From Lingula anatina (Eukaryota; Brachiopoda; Lingulata; Lingulida; Lingulidae), in the NCBI RefSeq assembly GCF_001039355.2, contig NW_019775758.1:694788-724570 (forward strand): 29,783 bases of DNA, written 5' to 3'. The position numbers and the translations under genes were made by a program. The notes under the pieces are model-generated. The model saw only the letters and a list, made by a program, of their open reading frames with translations. It was not told the DNA's origin and ran no database searches. Of the stretch, positions 11,571 through 24,291 are shown in pieces. Within the stretch, counting starts at the first letter, position 1; each line of letters begins with the position of its first letter.

Positions 11571-12027
11571 TGCTCAGGGCTGATATAAAAGAAAAAAAAT
11601 ACATGTATTATAGGTCCATATGTTCTTTTTTTACATATATAGTGTCAGTAGGTTTTGTCTCCATAGATCATGTCACATCTAAAAACCAATTCTCGACAGT
11701 TGCATGATTAGGTTGCGCTTGTCCCGAGCTTAACTTGCATAGCTCAAAAAGGGCTATAATCAAATTTCTTGTTGGAAACTGTTTAAGCAGGTTGCAATCT
11801 TTTATCCTTGGGTGTCACTCTTTCTAGACGTTTGCATGAAGCTCACTGAATTTTGTAAACATAATTCTTTTTATTAATATTCAACCTATAGTCACTACAG
11901 GTTTCTCCAGGGTGGCACTTCTACAAGTATTTACATTAAGCTTTATTTGGTCTGTGAGTATATTTTACATTGCAGACAATTTTAGCTGATGCAAATCTTT
12001 TCTCCTGGGGTTTCACTGCATCTTTAA
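11571..12027. other. Downstream region of ZMYND8 with polyadenylation-signal candidates and decayed repeats
   Basis: No exon is seen. Minus-strand AATAAA at 11942-11947 and 11870-11875 are the first canonical poly(A) signals after the ZMYND8 stop. A phrase like TTTTCTCC(C/T)GGGGT-TCACT occurs at about 11797, 11902, 12000 and again at 13092, suggesting old tandem units of about 100 bases that run up to the end of the coding sequence. Confidence 0.45.
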
Positions 12028-12906
12028 GGCCGCATTCTCAACGAATTGAGCCAGGCTTTACAAATCCTGAGAACTAAAAATGGAGCATGTACATGAAAGA
12101 AAAACCGCCTAATCTTTTAATAGTCTCTCCGCCTCTCACACGCCTCCCCACACGTCGTCCCTGCGGGGTACAGTAATTAAATCTCGGCTCCGTTCGCCAT
12201 ACGGAAGCTACCTGAGAAATATTAAGTGCGCATGCTCATTGGTCAGTTATTGGTCATCAGCTAGTTCCCCTTCTTCAGTTGAAAGTGGGGAACAAGGCAA
12301 ACATCAGCATAAGAACGAACTGCGCCCTTTGACAAGACCGCATATGCAAAAATTCTGCCCACCTCCAACTCCGTCTACTGGGGCTGGGTATCTCTGTGAA
12401 TATCTCCGTGAATATATCTCTGGTGATATTATCTCCGTAGATAGTCGATTCATTGCTGCTCTACGGGCCAATTCATTCCTTTTTCGTCTCTGTTTTGACN
12501 AACTCCATCTACTGGGGCTGGATATCTCTGTGAATATCTCCGTGAATATCTCTGGTGATATTATCTCTGTAGATAGTCGATTCATTGCTGCTCTGCGGGC
12601 CAATTCATTCCTTTTTCATCTCTGTTTTGAAAGATAATAGAACAGAAGAGCTTTTTTCCTTCGATCGCCTTCAGCCGCCATGCTTTCTTCACCACGAGTT
12701 TAACTGATGAGCATGCGCACTTAATATTTCTCAGGTAGCTTCTGCATGGCGAACGGAGCCGAGTACCCCGCAGGGACGACGTGTGGGGATGCGTGTGAGA
12801 GGCGGAGAGACTATTAAAAGATTAGGTGGTTTTTCTTTCATGTACGTCTGCCATTTTTAGTTCTCAGGATTTGTAAAGCCTGGCTCAATTCATTGAGAAT
12901 GCGGTC
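12028..12906. mobile_element. Foldback (long inverted-repeat) element
   Basis: The left arm (12028 to about 12247) begins GGCCGCATTCTCAA and the right arm (about 12696-12906) is its near complement, ending TTGAGAATGCGGTC. Arms are about 210 bases with high identity. Outside lie TAAG and TAAG, a possible short target duplication. The centre carries a 130-bp direct repeat split by an N (12367-12498 and 12501-12630), so the true element is probably about 745 bp. No transposase is encoded. It sits 230 bases past the ZMYND8 stop codon. Confidence 0.88.
12500..12500. other. Single ambiguous base (N) between duplicated halves
   Basis: The N separates 12367-12498 from its near-copy 12501-12630. It is the same arrangement as at 3670 and probably a contig join with unmerged overlap. 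Confidence 0.88.
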
Positions 12907-13135
12907 TAAGCTTTTATAAAGAAGCTGAATTTGGTGTAGAGGCACAGTTTCTGTTTACAGGAGCACAGATTGCTACACGTTTGTTTTACAGAAGTGGAAC
13001 TCTGCCAGAATGTGTAAACCTCTGTAATGAGAGTAGGCATAAGAGAGTAATTCCTATTGGTGAATACTCCACATGTGGCTTTACATGTGTATTTTCTCCC
13101 AGGGGTGTCACTCCTCACCAAACCCTCCCTAAGCC
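12907..13135 (-). other. ZMYND8: Proximal 3' UTR of ZMYND8
   Basis: Sequence downstream of the stop codon up to the foldback element. I see no AATAAA on the minus strand here. The first AATAAA signals lie beyond the foldback, at 11942-11947 and 11870-11875. A 17-base stretch (13049-13065) repeats the end of the coding sequence (CACCAATAGGAATTA). Transcript extent is inferred, not shown. Confidence 0.5.
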
Positions 13136-13363
13136 TCAATATGGTCTAGAAGTATAATTCCTATTGGTGAACATTCTGCCTGGGACTGGCCTAGAGCCCT
13201 GGGATGTCCCACCATTCATACTACCCCCCATGGTGTTACCATGGTGCTGCATGCGGAGTGTAGGCATGTATGGATGTACTGAAGGCTGTGATTGGTTGAC
13301 CCTTGCTGGCATGCCCTGACCTTGACCTGGATACTGCACCTGCCTTACTCCTCCTAACTGTGC
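13136..13363 (-). CDS. ZMYND8: ZMYND8 exon 24, terminal coding exon with stop
   Basis: A 228-bp coding part encoding [20 protein letters not shown], a Gln/Pro/Met/His stretch, [20 protein letters not shown], and [10 protein letters not shown] before TGA at 13136-13138. It is Gly/Met/Pro-rich and unlike the Ser/Lys-rich end of the human protein. The frame follows from exon 23 phase. The terminal motif FTNRNY appears again, out of the coding frame context, about 80 bases into the 3' flank. Confidence 0.85.
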   Translation of the reverse strand, partial: AQLGGVRQVQYPGQGQGMPARVNQSQPSVHPYMPTLRMQHHGNTMGGSMNGGTSQGSRPVPGRMFTNRNYTSRPY

Positions 13364-16300
13364 CTTGAATACAGAAAAAAAAGTTATAATTTCATTGCTG
13401 TTTTTTTAAAGTTTCTATGCTCATCATGAATAATAATAATACCAAAATAATAACTAAGAAATAACTTCTTGTTTCTAGTATTACATGTGAATTGCCAATA
13501 TAACTGTAAAAATACTAAGATCTAAAATCTGTCAATTAAAATATTTGCGATAATATAATGATAATATAATCATCCAATATAACATCTGAAGTTAAGGATA
13601 ATGTAAGAACAAGTTTGACAAAATAACACATTTGGTCATTTGTTATTTTCAAAAGTAAACAACCATAAAAAACTCAAATTTACACATAAAGCCAAGACAA
13701 ACATTGCTGTTTAAATTAAAATTGAGGTCTTCACACCTGTTGAGGGGAAGTTTTAAACGATGGTATGCTGTGAGCAGTTACAATAATTGGCTGTTGCTGT
13801 TGCTGATGTTGTAACTGCTGCTGTTGTGGTTGTTGTTGTTGCTGGTTTGAAGCAAGAGACTGGACATACTGTATCTGTAATGGCTGCTGGACTGAACTGG
13901 TGATCTGAAAAATTTCATGATGAAAAGTTAAATTATTATCACTTTAACACATAAATAATACATCTAAAATATTATATCTGTGATGAACTCATCACACTTT
14001 CAAACTTCCCTTCTTTATGGTATATGTCTTTACCATTTAGAGAGCCTTTTCCATGATCCAAGACATCACATATTGCTGCCAGAATTAGAAACAGGTGGTG
14101 CAACATCAGCCCCTCAACGTCACTGCTCCCACCCCCCCACCCCCCTTCACACAAACACACATATATAAAGGCCCATAGGGGTGACTAAAGGGAATCCTCC
14201 CAGACAGTCCAAATTCTTCTCATTAAGTGTACAATCAAATGAGAATTTACACAATTTGAAGTAGAGTGGGGCAGAAATAATGGAAAACGTAGTATGTGAC
14301 AGCATCCCCACAGTCCTGTATGGTTATAAGGAACAGGTTAGATTTGATTCAGACACTATAGAAATTTTGCTCTATTATTCTGATGAGATTTACAGAGCAA
14401 TTACCCTAAATGTTACAAAAAATCACTATCTGACCTGTGTTTGAGCAGCAGATGGCTGTATGTTAATGACTGTGTTCTGGAGCTGCTGTACAGGACTGCT
14501 GGAGACAAAGGTCGTCTGCTGTGGAACAGACTCTGCCTCACGACGCTTCTGAAGGGCCTCTTTCCTCCATACCTTTAAAAGAAAAGTACTAAGTAATTTT
14601 ATCCATATTTTCTCAAAATAAGACTTTGCCTGACAGAACAGCCTAAGATGGTATCTAGATGGTTTTCATCATTTAAGAATTAGGGTATTTCTATCCAAGC
14701 CAAAGTGACAAATATATACATTCATGTTAAATACCGAATGACAAAACAAGTCAAATGAACTAAATTTATCCTACTCTTTTCAACAGATGCATTAAATATG
14801 GCTGTACCTGTTCCGATTCAGTTTGACCTTGCGATGACCTTTGACCTTGAGTGACCTTGGGTGTTGTGCCGTCCCCCACTGGCTGCATCTGCGTCTGTGT
14901 ACACTGGGCCATGTGGTGGGGCCAGTGGGTCTGCTGGCAAGGGTAGTCACAGTAACTGGTGTTCCAACAACAGTAAAATATGGCTTCCTTGCCACAGTTG
15001 GCACACTGGAGATGTGAGGTGACATGGGAATTATAAAAACTCAGTTGTGAAACACAAAGGAAAAAAATAAAATACTAGCATATGACCTTTACATAAAAAG
15101 TAAGAGTGCAAGAATATTGAAACACAACTGAATCATGGGATTAAAAATGGCATAAAGGCAAGAAAAAAAAGGCAAGAAAAATACAAATCTCAGAATCTCC
15201 AAGTGCTCATTTACTGGCAATCACTGAACATCATAATAAATCCCTTAAATAATTCTAAAGTCATTCTTTTTCACAACATAAGCATCAATACAAGACACAG
15301 GCTGACCAACTTACCCACTGTTTTTTCTTGGTCTCATCCACAGCCTTCTGTTTTTCTGTCTCGCACTGTTTCTTCACTTTCTCCACTGTTTGTCTCCAGT
15401 CATTTTCCACAGTGGCTCTCATTTCTGCCAGCCGAAGGTCTGTCACATAAAATAGATAAAATATTTTTGTCTAGTAAAATAAAATAACATACAGACTTTC
15501 TCTGTTTTTTGGCTGAAGCATTTGTCTTTCTGACTGGTTGCTGAATGCTTAATCGATCCAGAGATTTAGATTTAGATCGACCTAACTCCCTGGGGGTTCA
15601 CCCTAAATTGCAGTCAGCCAAGCATGCACCATAGTTAATTACCCCCTTACAGCTTTTAGGCGAGACAGTAGGTGGGACAGACGCTTAAGCCGGCTAAGCT
15701 GACAGTAATCTAGTGAGACTTCCCACAGGGATAAAACGATCTAAAATCTATGGGAATGGGGTCTAATTCACCAAATATTTTTTCATGTTTTGCAAGAGGT
15801 CAGACTGTTTGAGTAGAGCCGTGAAGTTCAAGAAAAAACCATGTCCTGTGTAACTCCCAAAAGATACTCTAGGAAAAAGTTAATAGCAAATTTAAACTAG
15901 TCAGTCTTAAAAAAAAAAAAAAAAAAAAAGAAAAAAAATTTGCAGCCAGTATTAGCTGTGTATTTATTCAATTAATTTATCACATTTATCATCATCATTT
16001 TCTTTTGGTTTGCTTTTGGTTTGGTTAACAAAATTACCATCAAATAACATGTTTTACATACATGTTCGTACATACATATCCTCTTTTCAGTTGCAAAAAT
16101 ATATAATTAAAACTTCATTCAAATATGTAGTGTTCTTTGATACTGACATTGATTAAATTCTAAATCCTCTGTGGAAGGCTGTCAATTTTTTTGATGATTC
16201 AGAAAAAAATGTTCACAAATTATGATCAAAAATTTTCAACATCTTCATGCATACTGATTTTTCAAATTTGATAGTGATTGGGTGAAAGTTCTGTATTTGT

Positions 16301-19300
16301 AAACTTTACGATAGAAACCGGAGATACCTGCAACATGCTGCATCTCGGCCAGCTCCTGCTGGTGCCTCCAGCTGGCCTTCTCTAGCTCCAGCTGGAAGTG
16401 TTTGGCCAGACCCTGTCCTCCACTAGGACTGAGGAGATCCTTGTACAGTGACTCAAAGGTCCCTTGCACAGATTTCATGATCTGGAAAACACACAATGCA
16501 GCATAATATATAAGTATTGATATACAGCATAATATATAAGTATTGGTATACAGCATAATAAACAAGAATCGGTATACAGCATAATATATAAGTATCGGTA
16601 TACAGCATAATATGTAAGTAATAGTATACAGGATAATATATAAGTATCAGTTTGCAGACTGTGCACCAAGTAATTACTTGTCGAGTATTCTCACCTGATC
16701 AGTATACTGGCTAAAATCAAACGGTGTAATATTTTCAGCCAAGGGGGCACCGCCTGATGTTGGCACACTAGATGATTGTCCTGTAGACAACTTGGCTGGT
16801 GTGCCAGAAGCTGTCTTCCCTCCCCCTGATGTTCCTGGTGCTGATATGGCAGCCTGCTGCACGTGTGGACTGGGTTGTAAAGCTGGGGGTTGGGGGGTGG
16901 CAACAGTAATGGGAGTAGCTGCCAAAACAGGGGCGGCTAACGGCACAGCTGGTTTGGCAGGTGCTGGGGCTGCTGGTGTTTTCCTGAATACAAATAATAT
17001 CATAAAGTTATTTTAACGTCATTTAATATAAGGATTACTAGTAAAGTGAAGTAAGTACTGTTATTTAAATTAAAATTATCAATAACACCAACATCTAGGG
17101 ATTCATTCTTTTCATCCATGTCTGCACAGAACTTACTTTTTCTGAAGATGCTCCTGGAACTTCTTGGCCTGTGTCTTCCACTGTCTCTTCCTCCATTCCT
17201 CCTCTTTCTCTTTCATCTTTCCCACCAGGTCCATGTAGACTTTAACATTGTGTTCGTTTCCTCCTTCCTCTGCACTCTCCTGCAGTTTCTGGCTCTGAGA
17301 TTTCTCCCTTAACATGATTGAAATATGATCTACCACTGAATAAATGATACAATTTATTGGTGATACTTCAATTAATTATGAATTTATCCATTCACAACAG
17401 TGGAGAGATAAACATGGAAGCTGTGTTTTTTTTCTGTTGTTGCTGGCTTGTAGTCTCTCTGCTTATTTATCACTTCATTATGTCAAAAAATAATAACAAT
17501 TTTACTAAAATACTGATAACATCTGAAGACCATAAATCCAGTTTGAAAGCAATAATTTTATATACAAGTATTTCACCCCAAAAATTGATCATTCAATATC
17601 AACAATTTAGTAAGGCTGATAAAAATGTATTTAGAAATATTGAAATTTTTATTTCATTTGAGCACAACACCAACACTTAGTAAATAAACATATCTGCTAA
17701 ACAATTACCCCTTTTTGGAAGCAATGGTCGTTGGACTGCAGCGGTCAACATCAATGACCAAACGGTCACTGTCATCTCCCTCGTCTGACTGAGAACATCC
17801 CGTCTCCATTTTCTCTTCTGCTGTCTCTTTATTTGGTTCAGTTCTTCCTTCATGATCACTTTTGGCCTCTTTATTCAGTTCAATATTTCCATTGCTATCA
17901 TTTTTGCTTGGTTCAGTCTTTTCTTTCCCAGCATTCCCAGTACTTCCTTCTGTAACATCCTGTGATGTTGTGTCGTCTGCTGAAATTGATGGGCAGGCAT
18001 CTTGCACCATAGGCTTTTCCTTTTTATCATTGTCTGTACTGCTGCTGATACCTGTAGCCTCAGCTGGCATAGAAGCAGGACCAGATGAAGCCACTTCTGT
18101 TTTTGATTCTTCTGTCGTCTGCTGAGCAGCTTCCCCAATTGATTTTTGGTCCCCAGTTTTATTGCTTTCCTTCACATTGTCATCTGAGGGAAAGAGACAT
18201 CAGCTTTTATTAGTTGAATCATTTTGCATCTGTTTAAGTTATTTAGGAATTTCACAAGGCTCTTGATCTTGGAAGCCATTTTGACACTTCTATCTCCCCC
18301 CCCTCTCCACCCCAAATAAAGAATGTAAATTTTACTTTCAGTCCTTTCAAAGTGTTTAAAAAATTGGAAGATTCCCCTACCATTTTCATTTTGTTCCACT
18401 TTCTCTTCCTCTCCTTCAGATGAGGATTCATTGTCAGAACTATCGCTGCTATGTCTGCTTTCTTCCTCCTCCTCTTCATCCTCTTCCTCCTCTTCATCTC
18501 CACTGACCTTAGAATCCTGAGAGAGAAAGAAAATTTAAAGAAATCAAATGTTCAGAGATGATTTGGGGTTGTAAAAACAAGTAGTTAGAAATAAAATATA
18601 ATTTTTCTTTCCTTAAAGGCTAAGTAGCATCAGTCAAACACATCATTTCAGTCCAACAATTTCATCAAAATCCACCCACTACTTTGAAAGTTGGGCTGGT
18701 GACGAATAGAAAGACCTTGGCAGAGGTCATAATTATTTTCTTAAAAAGCTTTTCCTTACTAACCTCCTCCCCAACAATGCCCAGTTTAGCTTTACAAGAT
18801 TCAATCGTCTTCTGAAGAGTGTCAAAAAAACTCTTCTTGGTTGGAGTGCCACCTGGGGTTATTTGTGCTGAGACATCAGATAAATATGGAATGATTTATT
18901 TTAACATTTATAGTCAAATTTTCAAAATGAGGTAAATCAATCACTTCACAATTTTAAAATTGCAGTTTTTTAACAATAACAAATGACTTTTTTTGTCTTT
19001 GGTCTTTTTCTTTTTTTCCTTTCCAATTGCATCCTACAACTATCTTCAAAAGTGATACTATTCTATCTTGGGAATCAGAATTATTTAAAAAACGTATAAT
19101 TTCATTTGTAGTCCTCACCTAAATCTATGTCCATTTCTTCTGTTATATCACCTCTTTTTTCCTCTGTAACCTCTTCAGTATTATCTTTATCTCTTTCATG
19201 GGAATCTTCAGAGGTTTTATTCACTTCCATCTTTTCAGAATTTTCATTGTTTTCTTTTTTCAAATTCTCGCTCTCTTGTAAAGTAGTCTCTGCTGTTTCT

Positions 19301-22300
19301 TCAACCTCGTTCATTTTCTCTATTGCACTCTGTATCTTTTTCAGCACATCACTATCTGTCTTTGGGACAGCACTTATGTCCAAACGAGGAATCTTAATAT
19401 CAAAGTTACACATATCCTTCGGTATGGCATCGTCACTTATTGTGAACACACCATAGGGTGCAGCACTGGAGTTTGAAGTCTCCGGACTGTCACCTGATTT
19501 ATCAGAGTTTGGTGACAAATTAAGACCATCTGATGGACGATTGCCATGTTTTGCTGCGCCTCTCCGAGTTGTTATAATACTACTGTATTTATTTTTCAGT
19601 GCAGTTGCTGCCTTCACAGCAGATGACTTTTCAGCATCTTTTTTGTCCATCGAGCCCAAATCTGAACCAATCAGGCGTCTTGGTTGAGTTTTCAACTGCG
19701 ATATACCTGGAGTATTTGCATCTGAGCTATCATCTGACTTTGTATTGTCACCAAGACCAGTGGCGGACTCTGGTGTTGCACTCACTGACCCCTCAGTGAC
19801 CCTTGGTCTCAATTTGAAATCTGCTGACTCATCGGATATATTTTCAGCAGCTTCAGATTTGACTTTGTTCTTTAGTTCGGATTCTTTAGCATCTTTGTCA
19901 TCCTGGTCTGCATCTACACCCACTTTAGACAGTGCCTCCACAGGGCGATCTCTTATCTTGACCAGCTTCAGGCGCTTACTCGGGATTTCCCCAGTAGGAC
20001 TTACGTGGAGTTTGTTGTGGTAATACATGTTGTTCTTGTCATATGGGGTCCTGAAAGGGGCATACTCAAAGCTGCCAAACTTCTCTCTGGAAAGAAATAA
20101 AAATAAGCTTTTTATTTTCAGAGATGAAAGTGGATCTAAGTCCTTTTTAAAAATCTGAAAAATGCAAGAAGCAAAGTTCTAAAGCTCTATGTTGGGGTGT
20201 GACGGGGATGGGGGATAAATGTAACACCAAAATATCCAGATTAGTGGACAAATTCAGAAGACTTTCTCCTTAAAAAGGTGAAATCATGGGGACAGTAACC
20301 ATGACATCAAAATCATTGTCACCACAAACATTCCCCCACCTCAAGTGGACCCAGGGCATGACCATCTCCATCATATTCACCTGATTTTCTGAATATGTAT
20401 TTCGATCTCTTCCATGGATTCATCGAACCCTCCTTTTTTGTTCTTTACAGCTGTCGGCACTTCCTTGGACAACATGAATAATTGCGACACAGGTACCCAG
20501 GCTCTGGAGGAGTAAGGTGGTATATGTTAAATCTGTGTTGTGAAATTAATGGAAAACATAAAGTAAGTCTATAAATCTATTTCTAGACCTACGATGTAGT
20601 CTAGTTGATGACATACATATCTCTCATGTGGAGACTGCTTGGAGAAAACAGTCTATTTATGTTTAAAATGACAGGATGACTAATTTACACAGTACAAATG
20701 ATGCTTTCCCAAAACAATTTTTTTCTATATCAGCAAATTTATAAATAACAAGGACAGGTATAAAAACATTAAAAATTCTAATTCTTTAAAACAAGCTGCT
20801 GTGATCACCATGCGACAATATACATTCCAAACTTAGTTGTGTATGCTAACATTCTGATCAAAGCAGTTCTTCTATTAAAATAAAGATGGAATTATAATCA
20901 GATTTTATACTGGAGCTTACATTTGAAAAAGAGGTCCCCAAGTTTCAGCCTTTGTTCTGGTAAAAAGGCCTGTCACCAATGCCATGTTATGACAATCTCA
21001 CTCTGTTCAGGCCCGTAGCCAGCTATTTCAAAAGAGGGGTTCTTTTTCTGAAAAGTGGACCTTTTACCATGAAACCTTCATGTACCTAGATAAAATGTTA
21101 TCCAGAGGGGGCCTTTTCCCAGAAAAAAAAGGGCTACGGGCCTACTGTTGATAATTCTGAAGAACAAACTTTAAAATAACTTCTTCCTTTAACCCAGAGA
21201 TATGCTAACCTGTCATGGGCCCCAAAGAACCTCACGTCCACCTGTCCGTCCACCTCCCTGAGCGCCTTGGCGGGCCAGAAGGGGTAACCTTTCAGTTTGG
21301 CCCAAACCAGAGGGTGGGGGGTACGCTGAAATAAAAGAAGTGCTGGTGTCTCTAAAACATTTCAGTGCACACCAAAGCTACAGGATCATCCATTTTTATC
21401 ACCATTTTCAAAAGACTTATTCTACAACCAACGGGGCAGAAGGGGGGGTTAATGCTCCGTGTAAATTTTGGAAAAATAATAAAAATGATGAAGAGGAGTT
21501 CTTCACCCAGGGGTGTGCTGGCTACAGTCATCATTTTTAGATTTTCACCTCTTAATCTCTGAATGGGGTAGGGGGTGGCTTTTGAAAAAAGTCTACTTTT
21601 GGAAGACTTGTAAAAATGATGATAAAATGGATGACCCTTGAAGAGTTTTCTATTTTCATCCTTTATTTCCAGTCCTTTTAAGGAAGCCCATATATACATG
21701 GATGTGTTTTTAAATATGTCTCAAGCTGAAAATTACTCTCAGTGATGTAAACAGACCATTATGATTTGAATCCCACCACACTTTTACAAAATTTTACCCC
21801 TAAATGCTGGATGTGCAACAAGGGACCAGAATTCTAGACTTCCACAGCATTTTAAGCTGAACCCAAAAACTTAAATATTGTTTTAAAACGGGTTCAAGTA
21901 TCATGAATCTGGTGGTTCCGACCCCCCCGCTGCCACCATTTTGTAACTACTCACACATGGCTGACAAAACCAGTTGTCGCTCCTCTTGGTACAGGAGTTT
22001 GTGTAGCAGTCTGGACACACCTCGATCTCACTCATCTAAAATATTTCATTAAATTATTTGGAACATTGTTAAAAAGGAACATTTTAAGTGCTGTGTAAGG
22101 CACATACAGATTTTAAAGAATGCATCACATAAGAAATTTTATTTGCATTATCACTTTTATTTACCAATAGGGTAATAAGACCATCACCATATATCTGATT
22201 AAAAGCTTTTTAAAATCACAGATTTAAAAGAAAAGAAAGAGCTGCACTCCTGTATTAAACAATGATACAAACACAGTATAAAACTGAGATACATCTGTAT

Positions 22301-23983
22301 TTAGATAACAAATCAAATGATCTATAAATAGGAGTAAGATAACCCACCTCATGCTTGCATATCTTCACTATCATTTTGGCACTGGCAGTTAATTTATGGT
22401 GGGCTGAAATGTCATGTAAAATAGATTACACATTTTAATAAATGAAAACTGCCAACAAACATTTTTTTAAATTTAGAATGTTGAAGATGAATATTTTATT
22501 TCTTCAATCCATCTATTTATTTGTTCAGCTATTACTTAATCTATTCATTTATCCATTTATCTTTTAAGTGGTCCACCTATGTAGTTATTCATTCATTCAT
22601 CTATCTATTCAATTGTTATATTATATCTTGAAGCAAGACACATGCTACAAGGTTGTTTATTCTAATAATCTGTATAGTTAATGAGAGAGATAACAAAGTG
22701 ATAAAAGGTCCACATGGACTTACTTCCATTAAATATGATACAGTTATGAAGAATCCATCTGGCCTCAGCTAGGAAAGCCTCCGTACAGCCATACATCTTC
22801 TTCTTGATGTTCTAAATACATGAAATCATCAATTCAATATACTATAAAAATTCATTAGATACTATCACCAAACAGTGGTTTACATGTCTCTTATTCAACT
22901 TTCAAATTGAATTCTTTTTGAGTGTGATTAAATTGGCTCAATTTGAGGATAACAACTAGGGGCGGATTTAGGGCGTCTTCTGGGTCTTCCGGAAGACGGT
23001 CAGATTTTCAAATTTACACGGAGGGGTATCTAATTTTACTCTGTCGGAAGACGGTCAAAAATGGAGGATGGATCAACAAAGATGATTTGGAAGACTGTCA
23101 GAAAATATTTCTGGATCGGCCCCTGACAACGTAACAGGTTGGACATTACAAAGTTCTGGTAATATGTGCACACAAGCCAATAAATAAATGCAAATAAAAG
23201 GCTGAACACATTTTTATTCAATCAACTACAACAACCAGTAAATATACCACAAATATTCTACAGTATTCCCTCTCACCTTCTCCATGGTGCTAAGATCCAT
23301 AGGATAAAAGATGTAGTCTTTGTAATTCGGCACTTGTGTCATGTCCACAGGCTTCTGGAAGGGCTCACTCTGTGGGGGAGAAATAAATATCTTTACCCAA
23401 AATCAAACGAAAAATCATTTAATTCAGCGTTATTTTAGACTGAAAAAAAAAAAAAAAAAAAAAAACAGGAGAATTTCAAACATAATATTGGGGAACCATC
23501 CAAGATAGCCTAAAATCTCATGACTTACATAATTACTGCAAGAATGAGTAAATTACAGCCTTATGTATTTAGGAAAAAATTTTTTTTTCTAAATCGATAC
23601 TATTCATTCAAATGGCTCTAGACATAAACCTTACTCCGGAGTGTTTCATCCTCTGTAGTGCAAACTTCAGCAGCGTACACAACTGCTCCATGCTCAATAA
23701 CGACATTGCACGTGATCGCGTGTCTGTGCATTCTGCTCGCATTGTCCTCTAGAATAAACACACAAACAAAATAAATGTTTGACTGTCTTTGCTTAGATAC
23801 ATTTATGTGCCTTTTTAACCTAAATACATTTTAATACATTCTCCTACTTGTAATATAAAAGTTCACGTGTATGTATAAATGCATGCATGCACCTGCACAC
23901 GTCATATACACTCATGGCAAAGCCAGTCTCTGTCAGGGTCCACTTCTATATTAAGACACTTAAAGTGGTACATTCTACAACAC

Positions 23984-24037
<54 letters not shown>

Positions 24038-24151
24038 CATGCACACAAACAAATACACACACACACTTAGCTCACACTCAGTGGTAGACTCTGGAATACG
24101 CCCTTCTCTCTCTCTCTTTCTCTCTCTCTGTGTCTCTTTATCTCTGTTTCA

Positions 24152-24182
<31 letters not shown>

Positions 24183-24245
24183 TACAAATCTCTGCCAAGC
24201 TCCACCTCTATATTAAGACGCTTGAAGTGGTACGTTCTGGGACAC

Positions 24246-24291
<46 letters not shown>

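Noticed and set aside
16498-16655. CRISPR-like array
   Set aside because: Units are contiguous 26-bp tandem copies without unique spacers, inside a eukaryotic intron.
16245-16669. Open frames rich in Tyr and Ile over the 26-bp minisatellite
   Set aside because: They are produced by translating the tandem repeat next to exon 19 and are not genes.
17396-17458. Possible Gln-rich extra exon in intron 16 ([10 protein letters not shown])
   Set aside because: It has no pyrimidine tract before its acceptor, and its length does not correct the phase conflict between exons 16 and 17.
19127-20023. Plus-strand open frames opposite exon 13
   Set aside because: Shadows of the minus-strand coding exon. 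Their Ser/Leu-rich composition is the complement of Glu/Lys/Asp codons.
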